Of a DNA stretch of 64,000 nt, positions 22,705-34,326 are shown in pieces. Positions within the stretch are counted from its first letter, which is position 1. The number at the start of each line of letters is the position of its first letter. The DNA is from Chlorops oryzae. Taxonomy: Eukaryota > Arthropoda > Insecta > Diptera > Chloropidae. The translations under genes and the position numbers were made by a program. The stretch is from positions 64,542,561-64,606,560 of the forward strand of contig CM035807.1 in NCBI GenBank assembly GCA_020466095.1, in the 5' to 3' direction. A model generated the notes under the pieces. The model did no database searches, was not told where the DNA came from, and saw only the letters and a list, made by a program, of their open reading frames with translations.

Positions 22705-23781
22705 ATGCCTCATCTTAATCCAGCACGTACATTCGGGCCAGCATTTGTACTAAATAGGTGGGAGCATCATTGGGTACATTGGTTTGGACCAGTCATCGGT
22801 GGCGTATGCTCAGGCATTATTTATCAATATATATTTAACCCAAAATCTCGATATGACAAAGCAAGTTCTGGCAACGATTTATCGTCCATTCGCTCAGAAG
22901 ATTTTAACTCTGACTTTCATATCGATAAATTAAATGCTCGAAATAATTATTCGGATAGTATGCAACGCAATGGTCGTCTTAATGTGAATATGCAAAATTT
23001 GTACTCGGCTCAACCACACATGGGTAAATTTCAGTCACACGAACCAGTTTATGACGGAGTACAGTCTATGTACAGCGGCGCTCCAACACTCCCACGTGCG
23101 AATCTCAGCCGATCTCAATCGGTATACACTAAAAGCAATGTACCATTCAACTGTGAAACATCATTGATACCAGTACACAGCAGCTATCCCGTTCAAACTT
23201 TTGAAACTAAAACGTTAAATAAAAGTGTAAAATGCAGAATTCAGCAGTGTGATGAAACGTATTCTTCTTTGCGAGGAAAACAAAAACAAAATCATCAACC
23301 GCAAAATCAAAAAAACCATAAACATCAACAACTCACAAATGAGAAACAAAATGAACAACACGCAGCAAGCATTCAGCAGTCGAGCCAAGAAGGCCATCAA
23401 ACTGTATTGACAACAAGCCATATGTGTACACCAAATGAATTTGCCAACAAATATGAACGTCGAGCAGACGTTATATATGGGCTCACTGCACAACGTGTTC
23501 GTGGTCATTCGACCCAATCAGATGATAGTTCATATGGCTCATATCTTAGCTCAGCAATCACGCCACTAGAACGTATGACAGCTAACGACAATTTCTTGAC
23601 ACACACATCATCCCAACGGACTCCAGACGGTCACACGGTCGACTCACCAATATATCGTCAGGCAGAACGAAATGAAACAACGCCAGTTGCAAATGCAAAA
23701 TATGCACGTTATCAGCCACAGTCATGTATTCGAGGAGAAAACACCAACAGAAGCAATCAAAAAAAATCCGCGAATATATGA
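22705..23781 (+). CDS. bib: big brain (bib), last coding exon: second NPA box, TM6, cytoplasmic tail
   Basis: The acceptor GTAG ends at 22704. The exon starts in phase 0 with MPHLNPARTFGPAFVLNRW, the second Asn-Pro-Ala pore box of the aquaporin fold, followed by TM6 (HWFGPVIGGVCSGIIYQYIF). The remaining about 300 residues are the long cytoplasmic tail typical of bib, including SSIRSEDFNSD, LSRSQSVYTKS and STQSDDSSYGSYLSSA, which match conserved tail blocks in Drosophila. The tail lacks the long polyglutamine runs of Drosophila and is Asn/Gln-rich only moderately (residues about 190-235). Stop at 23779-23781. The initial ATG is an internal methionine, not a start. Frame undamaged. Confidence 0.93.
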   Translation: MPHLNPARTFGPAFVLNRWEHHWVHWFGPVIGGVCSGIIYQYIFNPKSRYDKASSGNDLSSIRSEDFNSDFHIDKLNARNNYSDSMQRNGRLNVNMQNLYSAQPHMGKFQSHEPVYDGVQSMYSGAPTLPRANLSRSQSVYTKSNVPFNCETSLIPVHSSYPVQTFETKTLNKSVKCRIQQCDETYSSLRGKQKQNHQPQNQKNHKHQQLTNEKQNEQHAASIQQSSQEGHQTVLTTSHMCTPNEFANKYERRADVIYGLTAQRVRGHSTQSDDSSYGSYLSSAITPLERMTANDNFLTHTSSQRTPDGHTVDSPIYRQAERNETTPVANAKYARYQPQSCIRGENTNRSNQKKSANI

Positions 23782-23822
23782 ACAAAGAATACTTCTGCTT
23801 TATATCTTTCTGTATCGATAGT

Positions 23823-23887
23823 AATAAAATTTTTGTAGCTTAGTTACGAACACGAATTCAAATAATGATGACACTGTATAAAATAAA
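23823..23887 (+). terminator. bib: candidate bib polyadenylation signals
   Basis: AATAAA occurs at 23823-23828 and 23882-23887, 42 and 101 bases after the bib stop codon. Either could direct 3' end formation. Confidence 0.6.
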
Positions 23888-23959
23888 AGTAATTTATTAC
23901 ATTAGATATATGAAACTAACTTACTAGCTAATTATCTTTAAAGGGCTAGTTTTGTTTTG

Positions 23960-24583
23960 CACGAACTTATGCGCAAAACAAATCCCATTCTATTGCGCTG
24001 CCGAAGCTTCCGCGCGTTTGGGGTTAGCTTTAGCTTACCTTAAAATACGCCTGCAAGCTATCCTATCTTCAACTACCTCATTTGTTAAACCTAGGCGCTG
24101 ACCTACCTTTGTCAACTGGCTAGCCCAAGAGTTCTTTTTCCTACCCCTTGTCCTAATACCCTGTTCTACCACTACTGCCATTTTGACTCGATTCGATTCA
24201 GGTCGTGTTTGGATATGACAATACCAGCTAAATCTGTTCTTTTCGATTTGTTCTACAATTGATTTGAAAATTTTTTAATTTCCTCGAATGAAGAAAGACC
24301 TTAGCGGTCGAGTTTTGTTACTCCAACTGTTATTTTCAACATTTTCATCTCAGTGGCTGTAATTTTGCTGTGCTTTGCTGTATGTCACAGCTGGTCTAAT
24401 TGCAGTTGTGTCAAATTTTACTTTAAGCTTAAGTGGCATCCTCCGCTTGCAAAAAAAAAAACCCGAATTTCCTTTCCACTTCATCCACCCGGCTTTTACT
24501 CTATGTGCAATATCATCTGAAAAATCACCACCATGATTTATTATTGATCCTAGATACTTAACCTTCATACAAACGCTAAACAC
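23960..24583 (-). pseudogene. 3' end of a non-LTR retrotransposon reverse transcriptase
   Basis: The minus-strand frame from 24583 reads VKYLGSIINHGGDFSDDIAH and RVKAGWMKWKG, then KRRMPLKLKVKFDTTAIRPA, a block seen downstream of the catalytic motifs in RTE/craniate-like endonuclease-RTs. After stops, further minus-strand words (FSWYCHIQTRPES, then GRKKNSWASQL) continue the C-terminal pattern to about 23990. No catalytic region or 5' part is present, so it is a 5'-truncated dead copy just past the bib 3' end. Confidence 0.65.
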
Positions 24584-24589
24584 GAAAAC

Positions 24590-25749
24590 ACGAAGTATTT
24601 ATCTCATAAACAACTCAAAAACACTTCTATCGAAAACAAATCGTATCGAAAATTGGAGCATATTTTACTGTCAAAGAGAAACTAAAACAAAACTCGATAG
24701 TAAGGGAAACCAAAATTGTTTAAATTGAGCCTTAAAAGTAAGCACGTCAATATTAAAGAAAACCGATATAAGGATAAGCCTGCGGAACTTAGTTCCAGCT
24801 TTTCTATGATTAATAAAATTTTATAATGCCCTTCTGACGGTGTGTAAAATAAGCGTGTTTTGAAGAAATCAACAGAGTTCTAGCATCGGAAATGTTTCAA
24901 AATATTGACATGTTTATTTTCAGAGCTCTATTTAAATACTTGTGGTTGTTCTGGCGAGAATGGAAGGTAAAAAGCACTTGTTTTAAATATTTGCGTAATA
25001 TCTTAAAATTTAATTAAAACTGAGACGTCAAGGAGTAACTTCAGTTTGAAAATAAAGATCTATAGAAACCAGATTGCGCAGATCTCGAAAAAAATGAATC
25101 GTTCTGCACATAACGTCACAAGGAACTTCATTAAAATTTTTTTTCGAAATTTTTTGACGAGCACAAATTTTCGGAAAATATTTGTTTAGTTTCAAGATTT
25201 ATAGAACATTTCTATAAACCTTGGTAGGCTGTGTTATTGTGCCTTATGACGTCACGTTAACAGCTGATTTTTTAAGTAACATAACGGAGCTGCGCAAATC
25301 GTAATCTTATTTTCTATAAATCTTGGTCCCAGGGTGTTTTGAAGCCGAAACAAGAACGAAACACTTGATTCGCTATACAAATTTTGTCATCCGAAAAAAT
25401 TCGAAACTACGTGTTTCAGCTCAAAACAAGTAGCGAAACAAGTAAAAAATTCCTTTCATCCCTAATTTTTTCGAATGTTATCGGGAAAAGACGTAAAGAG
25501 CAAAATAAAAATTACTAGATATGCGATCTAAATTCATTCATATTCTAACGTTTACCCCATTTCTATTCCATTTTCAAAGAAGGCCTGAAAGACTATTTCA
25601 AAACAATTAACAAAAAGAAGAAGAAGCAGAAGAAGAAGAAGAAAACGAAACACGAATGACTAAGTCTGAACGAGTAGTTTTGCATTCGTAATTCACGAAA
25701 CGAAACACATGTTTCGGAGCTCCGTCTGAACAAGCCTTAAAACAATTAG
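24590..25749. other. intergenic, no gene recognised
   Basis: AT-rich. It contains an AAG/GAAGAA microsatellite at about 25614-25641 and nothing with protein similarity that I can support. Confidence 0.5.
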
Positions 25750-25753
25750 TTAA

Positions 25754-26583
25754 CCCTTCTGCACTCTTTGGGTCAAAATGACCCAATTTTAAATTCAATT
25801 TCGTTGAATGACTGACTTCAACTTTCTGTATTGATGTAATGTTTAATTTTATCCATAAGAATATCAAATAGATGGGATATCTTTAAAAAACAATAAAATA
25901 AATTTACTTTTGTTTTACATAGAAGCATAAATAGGTTTTTCAAACACATGAAGCGTTTGTGGGTCATTTTGACCCCATTGACATTTTAGTTGGCCGACAG
26001 AATGATAAATTCCTATATTATATGGACTGAAATTAACCCTTCTTGGAACAGCAACTAAATGTTCAGACGCCGATTTCACCTTGCGGATCTAGGAAATCAG
26101 TTGATAAGACCACATATTTTGCGACGGCAAAGACTACCTTACGGAAAATCGGCCAAGAATGTTGTATAAGCAATTCAAAACACAAGACAAAGGTCAGAAC
26201 GTGCCCTTGAAATGGCATCCGGTTCGGAATCTCCTTCCACAAGTAAGAATGCCATCCGTGTGTCTTTCATCGAGCCTTCACGAAAAAGACAGCGCTGTTT
26301 CTTTTGTCCCCATGATAAAAATTCAAATAAATATTCAACTATTTGCGAAAAATGCCGAAAATATGTTTGCAAGGAACATAGTACTAAGGCTATTGTCTGC
26401 CTAGATTGTGGAAATAAGTCTTAATGTAATATTTATCTTAATAAATATGAAACAAAAAACCTTAAATTTATAAAAAAACATAAAATAAAATTTATTTAAA
26501 AAAAAAAAAATTATTTTTATGATCTTGGGTCATTTTGACCCAAAAGACAAAAAGTGTTACTTTTTTGAAAGAATGCAGAAGGG
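25754..26583 (+). mobile_element. piggyBac-type element, internally deleted
   Basis: Exact TTAA duplications at 25750-25753 and 26584-26587 flank termini CCCTTCTGCA / TGCAGAAGGG, diagnostic of piggyBac. The palindrome TTGGGTCAAAATGACCCAA lies just inside both ends and a relative recurs at about 25960. Only the C-terminal part of the transposase gene survives within 830 bp. Confidence 0.93.
26070..26424 (+). pseudogene. piggyBac transposase C-terminal cysteine-rich domain
   Basis: The frame before a stop reads RRRFHLADLGNQLIRPHILR, as in the region before the piggyBac tail. From 26212 an ORF gives RKRQRCFFCPHDK, then ICEKCRKYVCKEHS, then CLDCGNKS-stop, i.e. the C-x2-C ... C-x2-C-x3-C-x2-H ... 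C-x2-C cross-brace finger that binds the element ends. The catalytic DDD domain is deleted. Confidence 0.88.
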
Positions 26584-26587
26584 TTAA

Positions 26588-27754
26588 ACAAAATTAATCT
26601 GTATTAAAGTGATAAAAAATCGAAAACCAAGTGTTATCAAAAAAAAAAAATGCGTTGCATTGTTATATCTAATTAAAAAGAAGTGATGGGATCGATTTCC
26701 TTTTTTTTGTAAACTTTTGCTTCCACATTCAACGTAGACAAAAAAGCAATTCCATTAAACAATTCTTTACTAAATTAAAATATTTCACAAAGTGTTGAGC
26801 GAACAAAACAAAACCACGAAACGGCAAAACGACATCCGCATTGGTAAACAGCTCGTTTTAACTTAGCCGTATTAGCTTAAACGAGCAGCGCCAAAACGTA
26901 TACGTTAACGCCCTATAAGAAAACACTCTCTAAAATATACCCAGCAAATCCCGATACTTGTTTGCACTCACACAATTACAAAACATCATGCCACCCCATG
27001 CAAGCCAAACACGCGTATTAATCTAGGCTTCTCAGCAGTTTTTTTACACGGATTCTTTCAGTCACTCGCAAATGGGCGGATATAGATTTATACTTGTTAA
27101 CCTTACGTGTACCAGCTGTTGCGCTCTGGTGACAAAGAGTATAGATATAAAGAGGTGGAATTTCGCGTTACGCGCTCTACGGTTTTGACTAATTCGTTTT
27201 TCACAAACCATGGAAGATCATGAATTTTTTTTCCAACAGAACATAAGCAAAACAAAGATGAAAAAGGAAAGAGAATATGCGAAAAATGACTTTGCAACCA
27301 AAACCAGTTCTGGCTTTCAAAAATTTTGTTCTTTAATATGACTTCAAAAAGAACGTACAAATCTTTAATTTAATGGTCTAAAATTCTGCTCAAAGTCGGA
27401 AAATTAAAAACATATTTAAAATTTTCATTTGTTTTTAAATTTGCATATACATAGCTCAGTCATTATTTAGTAATTTGTCAAGCTCGCTTTCTCAGATTAA
27501 AGGACAATCAATCCTGCAAATTTATGTCAAATCTCAAAATCGTCGCGCGAACTCTTGCACAGATATAAGCACATTTCTAAAACAACTCAATTCGGAAATT
27601 TGTATACATAACATAACTATGTCCAATAAGTTGGCGCTGCTTTTTTTGAATTTAAAAAAAATGGAGGTTGTGCTGGATTGTGCCGGGCTTGTGCAGCTAT
27701 GTGCGGGATTTAAAACAAAAATTACCCTTAAATACATTTTTTCCTCTACTAGGT
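26588..27754. other. intergenic, no gene recognised
   Basis: Several short ORFs on both strands have no recognisable domains and biased A/T composition. I see no repeats with clear ends. Confidence 0.5.
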
Positions 27755-28429
27755 AGGCACCTTGTCGTGGTGTAGGGGCTTAGCTTCAACTCGCGCCACA
27801 CCGAAATGAATGACACCAGCACTCTCATGGGGTCCGGGGGTCAGCCAGATTGGTATCTGTATCGGGGAGTACAACCAAGATGTTTGTGTTGTCTGTAGTT
27901 TATGTTTGTGTTTGTTCTGCAGGTAGTGGGGAGGGGGCTAGCTAGCCAAGTCTGAATGGCTATCAACATCCAGCGTCTCAGCGAGCAGGCGAAAGGCAGG
28001 GACCGTCGCTGAGGTGCTAGCTAATTGGTCAGCCTCGTAAGAAGATGTGCGACTGTCTATCAGACCAATGGACAGTGTTTGGTACGGTTATGTCTCTGCC
28101 AAATTCTGTCCGCCGACAGTCGTGCGGGGCGAAGGAAAACTTCCTGGGTTTGCAAGGGTGGAATGAGTGACATTGTTTTTGATAAGTGTTTAGTAGCATA
28201 AAGGGAGACAGCTTAGATTTGAATTAGCAGAATGTATGTATGAGACCCAAACAACCCCCTAAGCTGCGGTGGAACAGCTATGCCTGCAGCACTTGGTCGC
28301 GGGGTAGATCGGCGTTATAGCGCACTGCGGATACCGGACGACCTCCGCTTTTAATTAGCCTTCCGTCGGTACAAGGGCTCTGCCGACGGTGATTGTTTAC
28401 TTCCCCATTACTCGTGGGAATCATATGGA

Positions 28430-29390
28430 TGTAAATTCAGAAAATTCAAGAGGGTTTGATGCGCTTCTTACAGCATCAAACACTGCTGCTGCCGGGCAGG
28501 ATGTGAGTGACGTTCTTATGACCGTAGGGTAACAATGCAGATGGCGCTGCTGGGCACATCTGCGAGAAATCAAAAATTGAGGAAAATGTCGGTTATCGAC
28601 AATTGAGCGATATAAGCGGCAGAGACACAGACGTGTGCGACGCAGCTCCAGCTGACATTGACGAAGTAAGCCTCTGTTCGGATCGTTCAGGAGCTACCCT
28701 CGTAAATGACGGTCTGGGGAAAGTTAGCTTACAAGGCCAGAAGGGATTTGTTTAGCTAACTTCCGCCCGAAAGAGGGGTTTTAAGCTCTATCTGAGCAAA
28801 GTTCTCTCTAGGGAATCTGCCCTCGACACGGTCGCGGATTTGAAGCCGAAAACACCCGTAAAACGGGCGCTCTTGGACGAAAATTAGACGCCATTGGGCA
28901 AGAAACCCAAGCCCACTCTCTACCCAGGGAGCACTCTAAGCCCACTTTCAGCAAGGTGGCTGGTCGGGCCAAGGGGATCAAATAAGGGTTTTGCCCTCTT
29001 GACTAAGCTAGCAGTCCTCTTAGTAGCGTGCAGGTGCCACTGCTACAAAAGGCCATTATTGCGACCGCCGTTGAGCTCAGCTCGGACGAGGTAAATGTGC
29101 AGGCTGTTTTCCTCGCATGGGCTGGCTCATGTTGGTCTGCTCAAATGAACCTCCTGCTAGTGGGTTAGAAAGAACGCAGGTCACATTTTGCACAAGGCTG
29201 GCTTTGAGAGCAAAGAAGTGGAGGAGACGGAGCTCCCAAGATCGCACCTTATGCTGGGTTACTTCCCACACAGCTGCGACGTTGAGAGCTCGATGATCTC
29301 CAGGCGAACCTGCATCACGCAAAGGGAGCATCGGCCAGGAATGCAGGAATTTCGCCTTGAAGGGACTAACCATAGCGCTCTTTAAGGAGC
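28430..29390 (+). pseudogene. ORF1 (gag-like) remnant of LOA/R1-type element
   Basis: Short open pieces begin MDVNSENSRGFDALLTASN (28430) but are broken by several stops and frameshifts. No intact zinc knuckles are visible. It is called ORF1 mainly from its position before the endonuclease. Confidence 0.4.
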
Positions 29391-29419
29391 AATGGGTATT
29401 CGAAGGAAAGGTGTGTGGC

Positions 29420-31406
29420 CTAAAACATAAATCATGTAAGTTGATCTATAAACGTGACACTAAAATGCCACGGACTGAATTAATCGTTAGAAATGGTACC
29501 AATTGCATTCCTATTGCAGAATTTATACAGAGGGACTTGGACTTGGTGGCGGCTATGTTCGACACCCTTACTGAGTGCGGCACCCGGGGCATTGTTATAG
29601 CGTCGGCTTACTTCCCGGGCGATGTCGAAGAAGCTCCACCTGAATCAATTAAAAGATTGGTAAGTTATTGGTTTTCAAATAACTTACAATTTATTGTTGG
29701 TTGCGATGCCAATGCGCATCGCACCGTATGGGGTAGTAATGGGGTTAATAACTGGGGTAAATGTTGTTGGAATACCTCATGGGAAACAACATAAGCATTT
29801 TGAACAAGGGTTCAGAACCTTATTAAACCCATTAGAAAAGAGATACTTGATCTCACTTTATCTAGCCAATTTATCTCCAATTATGTTGTTTACTGGAGAG
29901 TCTCGAATGATTTTTCCTTATCTGATCACCAGCATATTCTTTTTTATTTGCCAGGACAGAACACCTATGATAACATCTTAAGTAAGCACATCAACTGGAG
30001 TGCTTACAAGCTAACTTTAGCCAGCAAGACTGATTTGCTAATCAACACTATCAACTCTGTTGAGGAGCTGGATGTGGCAGCTAATCAACTTAATCGGGCG
30101 ATCTCCCTCGCCCATCAGGAAGCCTGTAAAGTCAAACCACGTTACTCCAGGCGGGATGTGCCGTGGTGGAACAACGCTTGCTGATATGCGTAGGGAGGTT
30201 AGGAAGCTTTTTAAAGCAGCGAAGCAATCAGGGAAGTGGGAGACTTATAAAAGATCCCTGACCACATACAATAACGAACGTAGGAAATCGAAAAGGACTT
30301 CCTGGAGAACCTTCTGCGGCAGTATCAACGACTGCCCACAGGCGGCTCGCCTACATAAAGTTCTGAGAAAATCTCTTACAAACGACATTGGTCAATTGAA
30401 AAAGAGTTACGGCCTCTATACAACAAACGGCAGTAAAACACTACAACACTTGCTAAACGTAAATTTTCCCGGGTCGATCTTAGGGGACGACCTTGTTGTT
30501 AATCATGTTGCAAACTATGAGCAACCTCACAACAGACTCAGGTCTCTGTCAGGCCTCATATTTGACACTGATAAACTGAGATGGGCTATAAGTTCTTTCA
30601 GTCTCCTCAAGTCTCCGGGGGTAGGAGGCATTTTTCCGGCTCTCCTTCAGAACGGCATAGACGATTTCTGAAGCATTAATCGCCCTCTTCTGGGCTAGTC
30701 CTGTTGAGGGTATATACCCAAACCGTGGAGAGAAGGTAAAATGTTCTTTATACCAAAATGAAGACGCGAAGTCTTACAGACCAATAAGTCTCACATCTTT
30801 TCTCCTGAAAACTATGGAACGATTAATTAATCTTTACATTCGTGCGGTATTGTTGAATTTTCAACCTCTGCATTGCACTCAATTCGCTTATTCTAAAGAG
30901 AAATCAACCAAATTGGCCTTGCACAGCACAGCAAAGCAACTGCTCTGTGCGCTTTCTTGGATATAGAAGGAGCATTTGACAACACGAGCTATGGCTCAAT
31001 AACAAATGATCTAAGAAATAGGAATATCAATTCCAACATCATATCTTGGATTGAGGTTATGCTTCGAAACAGAAAAATTAAGTCGATCCTAAGCAACAGC
31101 ACGATAGCGGTGAGTGCTGTCAAAGGTTGCCCACAGGGAGGGGTGTTGTTTCCTTTACTGTGGTCAGTGATTGTCGACGAGCAGCTTATTTACTTAGAAA
31201 ATAATGGTTGTGATGCCATTGGTTACGCTGATGACCTTGTAAATACAGTGTCCGGAAAACACGATAGTTGTCTATCCGAGATTGTGGCAGGACACCTTCG
31301 ACGCGTAGTGACATGGTGTGAGGGTAAAGGGCTTGCAATAAACCCGCGCAAAACTGTCGTGGTTCCCTTATCATTGATTTTAACATTCCTTAATGCAACG
31401 ACGTAA
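29420..31406 (+). pseudogene. ORF2 endonuclease-reverse transcriptase, broken
   Basis: Endonuclease: GIVIASAYFPGDVEEAPPES, then IVGCDANAHRTVWGS (D and H active-site residues present) at about 29590-29740. Linker pieces cover 29950-30670. Reverse transcriptase: FLDIEGAFDNTSYGSI (31000 region), KGCPQGGVLFPLLWSVIVDE, then GYADDLVNTV with the catalytic DD at about 31225, and GLAINPRKTVVVPL. At least five frameshifts or stops separate the pieces. The RNase H part begins at about 31940 and is cut at 32034. Confidence 0.85.
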
Positions 31407-32034
31407 AATATTTAGGACTTATCCTCGATAACAAACTACATTGGAACAATCATTTTGAAAAAGCCTATACTAAAGCACTACCAGGCAGTGGTACGTCTAA
31501 TTTTCACATATGGGTGTTTAGTCTGGTAGTAAAAGGTCACGCAAACTAAATCCATTACCATTGGTTCAAAACTTCAGAGACTTGCGTGTCTCTTAATAAC
31601 CGGTGCGATGAAGACATACCCTCTAGCAGCACTTGAAGCTATTGTTGGGCTGACTCCCTTGCACATTCACGTCCAAACATCAGCTGCACTTTGAGCAATT
31701 AGGCTGAAGATACCAACCAAACTGCTTCTTCCTGACTATGGTCACCAAAGGATTTTGAAGTGGTTTGGAGTCAACAAAATACCACGTGAGTGAATTTCTT
31801 GACGCAGAGCTCGACTTTGGAAGAAAATTCAAAGTGCACTTCTCATCCCGGTCAACGTGGTCGAATTGACCCCAAAAGCTTGATCTGGTACACCGATTGA
31901 TCAAAAATGGATATCGGGACTGGTTCAGGTATATATGGACCAGGGACAAGAATATCGGAACCTATGGGCATATAGCCTAGTGTCTTCCAAGCCGAAATCA
32001 CTGCAATAAATATATGCGTAAGATCCATAATCAG

Positions 32035-32525
32035 TGTTGTGAGGATTTTCCGGGAATCCTTCACTTGCCTATCGGACCGAATATTCTAAAGGAAACGCTC
32101 TTTAGTTTTTGTATAATTTATAATTATTTATTAAACGACTGTAAAGACTACTAGCAACTACTTATTGTAAAACGGCTATCAGCAACTGTTGGCAACTATC
32201 TCTTAGTATTAAAATGCACAGCTTATATACTAATTATTCTTAACCTGGTACTGCGCTCTGCAGACGCTGGTGTGTTCTTCGGGAACGGTGTCATGGGCCT
32301 GCTGACGCATGCTGACCTGTGCAGATGTACTTCCGGGTATCTTGGTCGTTTTGTGCCATGACCAGCATATTCGGTGATTCTGCGTCAGTCACCTATGACG
32401 CAACGTTGTACTTGGCACGCTTGTACGGTGGTGCGAAATGCCAGCTTGCGTTTTTGGCCGTCTGCCGTCGTTAGCGGTATTGCGTAAGCTACAAAATGAG
32501 CTGCTCTGCTGTTTGACTCATAACA
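32035..32525 (-). repeat. 3' LTR of Gypsy element 1
   Basis: About 491 bp. On the minus strand it starts TGTTATGAGTC, right after the polypurine tract, and ends CCTCACAACA. About 370 bp (32157-32525) closely match 39974-40331. The terminal about 120 bp match the other LTR poorly. Confidence 0.8.
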
Positions 32526-32541
32526 TCCCTCCCCCTTTGAA
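32526..32541 (-). promoter_or_regulatory. polypurine tract of Gypsy element 1
   Basis: The minus strand reads CTTCAAAGGGGGAGGGA immediately before the LTR start TGTTATGAG. This is the standard primer for plus-strand DNA synthesis and fixes the element's orientation. Confidence 0.85.
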
Positions 32542-34299
32542 GACGATGCCACGTTTTGGCATTCAAATTAACGGTGGAAGGTAAGGGAATGTTTGTCATT
32601 GCTCAAAAGCGATTGCCTCAGGAACCATCTTTGTAATTTTTTCGGCGAAGACGGTGATGGAAGATGGGTAAGCAGACGACCAGAAATCGAGAGGTTTGTG
32701 GTTCAAACCCAGCGGGTAGATTTAAAAAATATGTTATATGCAGTGGAGCCGTTTTAGTATTTGGAGCCATTGGTTCTTAGAGGATTTGCGATAGGAAAAA
32801 CTTGTTGATTTGGTCCCAAAATTTAACATGATTTTGACGTTTTCTTGTTGTCATATATGGCTTGGTGGTTGCGTTGTGTTGTTGCGTGCATCCATCAGTA
32901 TGGTCAGCCTCCCAACGATGTCATTTCCTGTGTCATTCTAGGTATTTATTTACTATTATTATTTTTTTTCTCATACTAGTTCTTTTTAATTTTTTTTTGT
33001 GTGTTATATATATATATATATATATTAATTAAGGATTTCTTATGTTTATTTTTTTATTTATTTATTTTTTAATTTTTTTTTTATTAATTTGTTTTTTTTT
33101 TTTGACATTAAATATTTTCTTTGCTTCCAACTATCTCCCACCTGTAATTTACAAAATCTGGACTTACAAATTATCTTAAAAGTCTATTTTGAGTTATATA
33201 GTTTTAACCTACTAATTTTTGATTCTTCTTAAGACTACTTTGTTATCAAAATTTGAGTTTTTTGTTGTTGTCATTTTAAGTTAAATTAAATTTTTTTTTA
33301 TTTTATCTTTCGTAATAATAGAAATCTCTGCGTTTTTTCTTTTCTTGAAATATTCTACTTATTTTAAAATGTTTAAATTTTATCTCAGGATATTTCTCTA
33401 TGCAATTCCATTAAAGTGCTCAAAAGATATTATTCTACCATTATTTATAGCTATATTTTTGTTTCTTTATAAGCGTTTTTTTTTTCAGTAGGCAAAATAC
33501 ATATATTTTACTTTTTTTTATAATTCTTTTAAAATTCGAGCTTTTCTTTTTAATTGTAGTGCAGAAGTGGGGAATTTCTCGCTTTTTATTTTTTTGTTTG
33601 TTTCTAATGTGAAGTGAAATGTAACAATTTTTTGTTTGTTTATTTATTTTTTTTTAATTTGTATATCTCCAATTTTTCTCTTTTTAATATTTTTTTTCTT
33701 TTTTTTTTCTTACCAATCACTCTTCTCCTCTTCTTATTTTGGAATCTAAATTGAACTTAGGAATTTCAACACTTTCAATTGAGTTTCCAAATTTAGAAGA
33801 GAAATTTTACGTCTGGTATCCATCGTTAAACCTCATTGGTCTTCCTGAAAAGAAAAAGAAAACATGAAATTATTCCCTACCTGTGCTTCAACTATTCTCG
33901 TGTCCCTGCCTTTATTTCGGCTGTGCAAATTGAACTTGAAAGTTTTTAATTTTTGCATAAGTAATTTTGAACTTGGCATCTTTTCCTTTCGACTGTCTTT
34001 TGTTTCTTTGAGTTCAATTATTATTTTCTTTTTTTTCCAATATTGCAATTTCAAGTGCACTATACAAGAAATTGTGTTTGCTCATCAACATTTACTTTGC
34101 GGCTGGCTTCAACTTATCAGATTTTTAAAAAAATTTCTGCTTTTATTGTGTCTTCGCTCGTTTTGATATGCGAGCACTTTTGGTCTTGAACAGAAAAATC
34201 GTTAATTTTTTATATATTTATTTATTTCGACATATGTAATTGTCGCGTGTTGGAGCTTTATTTCTGGTAGCGCCAGGTTGAAATAAGATCGCTTCGCAA
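32542..34299. other. AT-rich tail of Gypsy element 1, no coding sequence
   Basis: Long T-rich runs, a (TA)n tract at about 33005-33025, and no recognisable protein on either strand. It lies between the PTP pseudogene and the polypurine tract, where an env gene or 3' untranslated sequence would be. Its unusual length suggests flanking sequence may have been carried in with the PTP. Confidence 0.5.
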
Positions 34300-34326
34300 A
34301 TAAGAAAAAGCATAATATGAATAAAT

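Larger units (their letters stand above)
27755..32034 (+). mobile_element. LOA/R1-type non-LTR retrotransposon, degenerate (continues at 40336)
   Basis: GC-richer than its surroundings. The start is around GTAGGCACCTTGTCGTGGTG, a 5' UTR style common in the R1/LOA group. ORF1 remnants lie at about 28430-29370 and ORF2 remnants from 29400. At 32034 an LTR element interrupts it. The reading resumes in frame after the duplicated TCAG at 40332-40335 and fades by about 40600. Clade assignment is from motif memory and could be I-group more broadly. Confidence 0.75.

Noticed and set aside
24926..24968. 43-base mini-exon flanked by TTTTCAG and GTAAAAAG
   Set aside because: Too short, no homologous context and no partner exon.
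27103..27756. ORFs at 27103-27360 and 27475-27756
   Set aside because: No recognisable domains, overlapping opposite-strand frames and A/T-driven composition.
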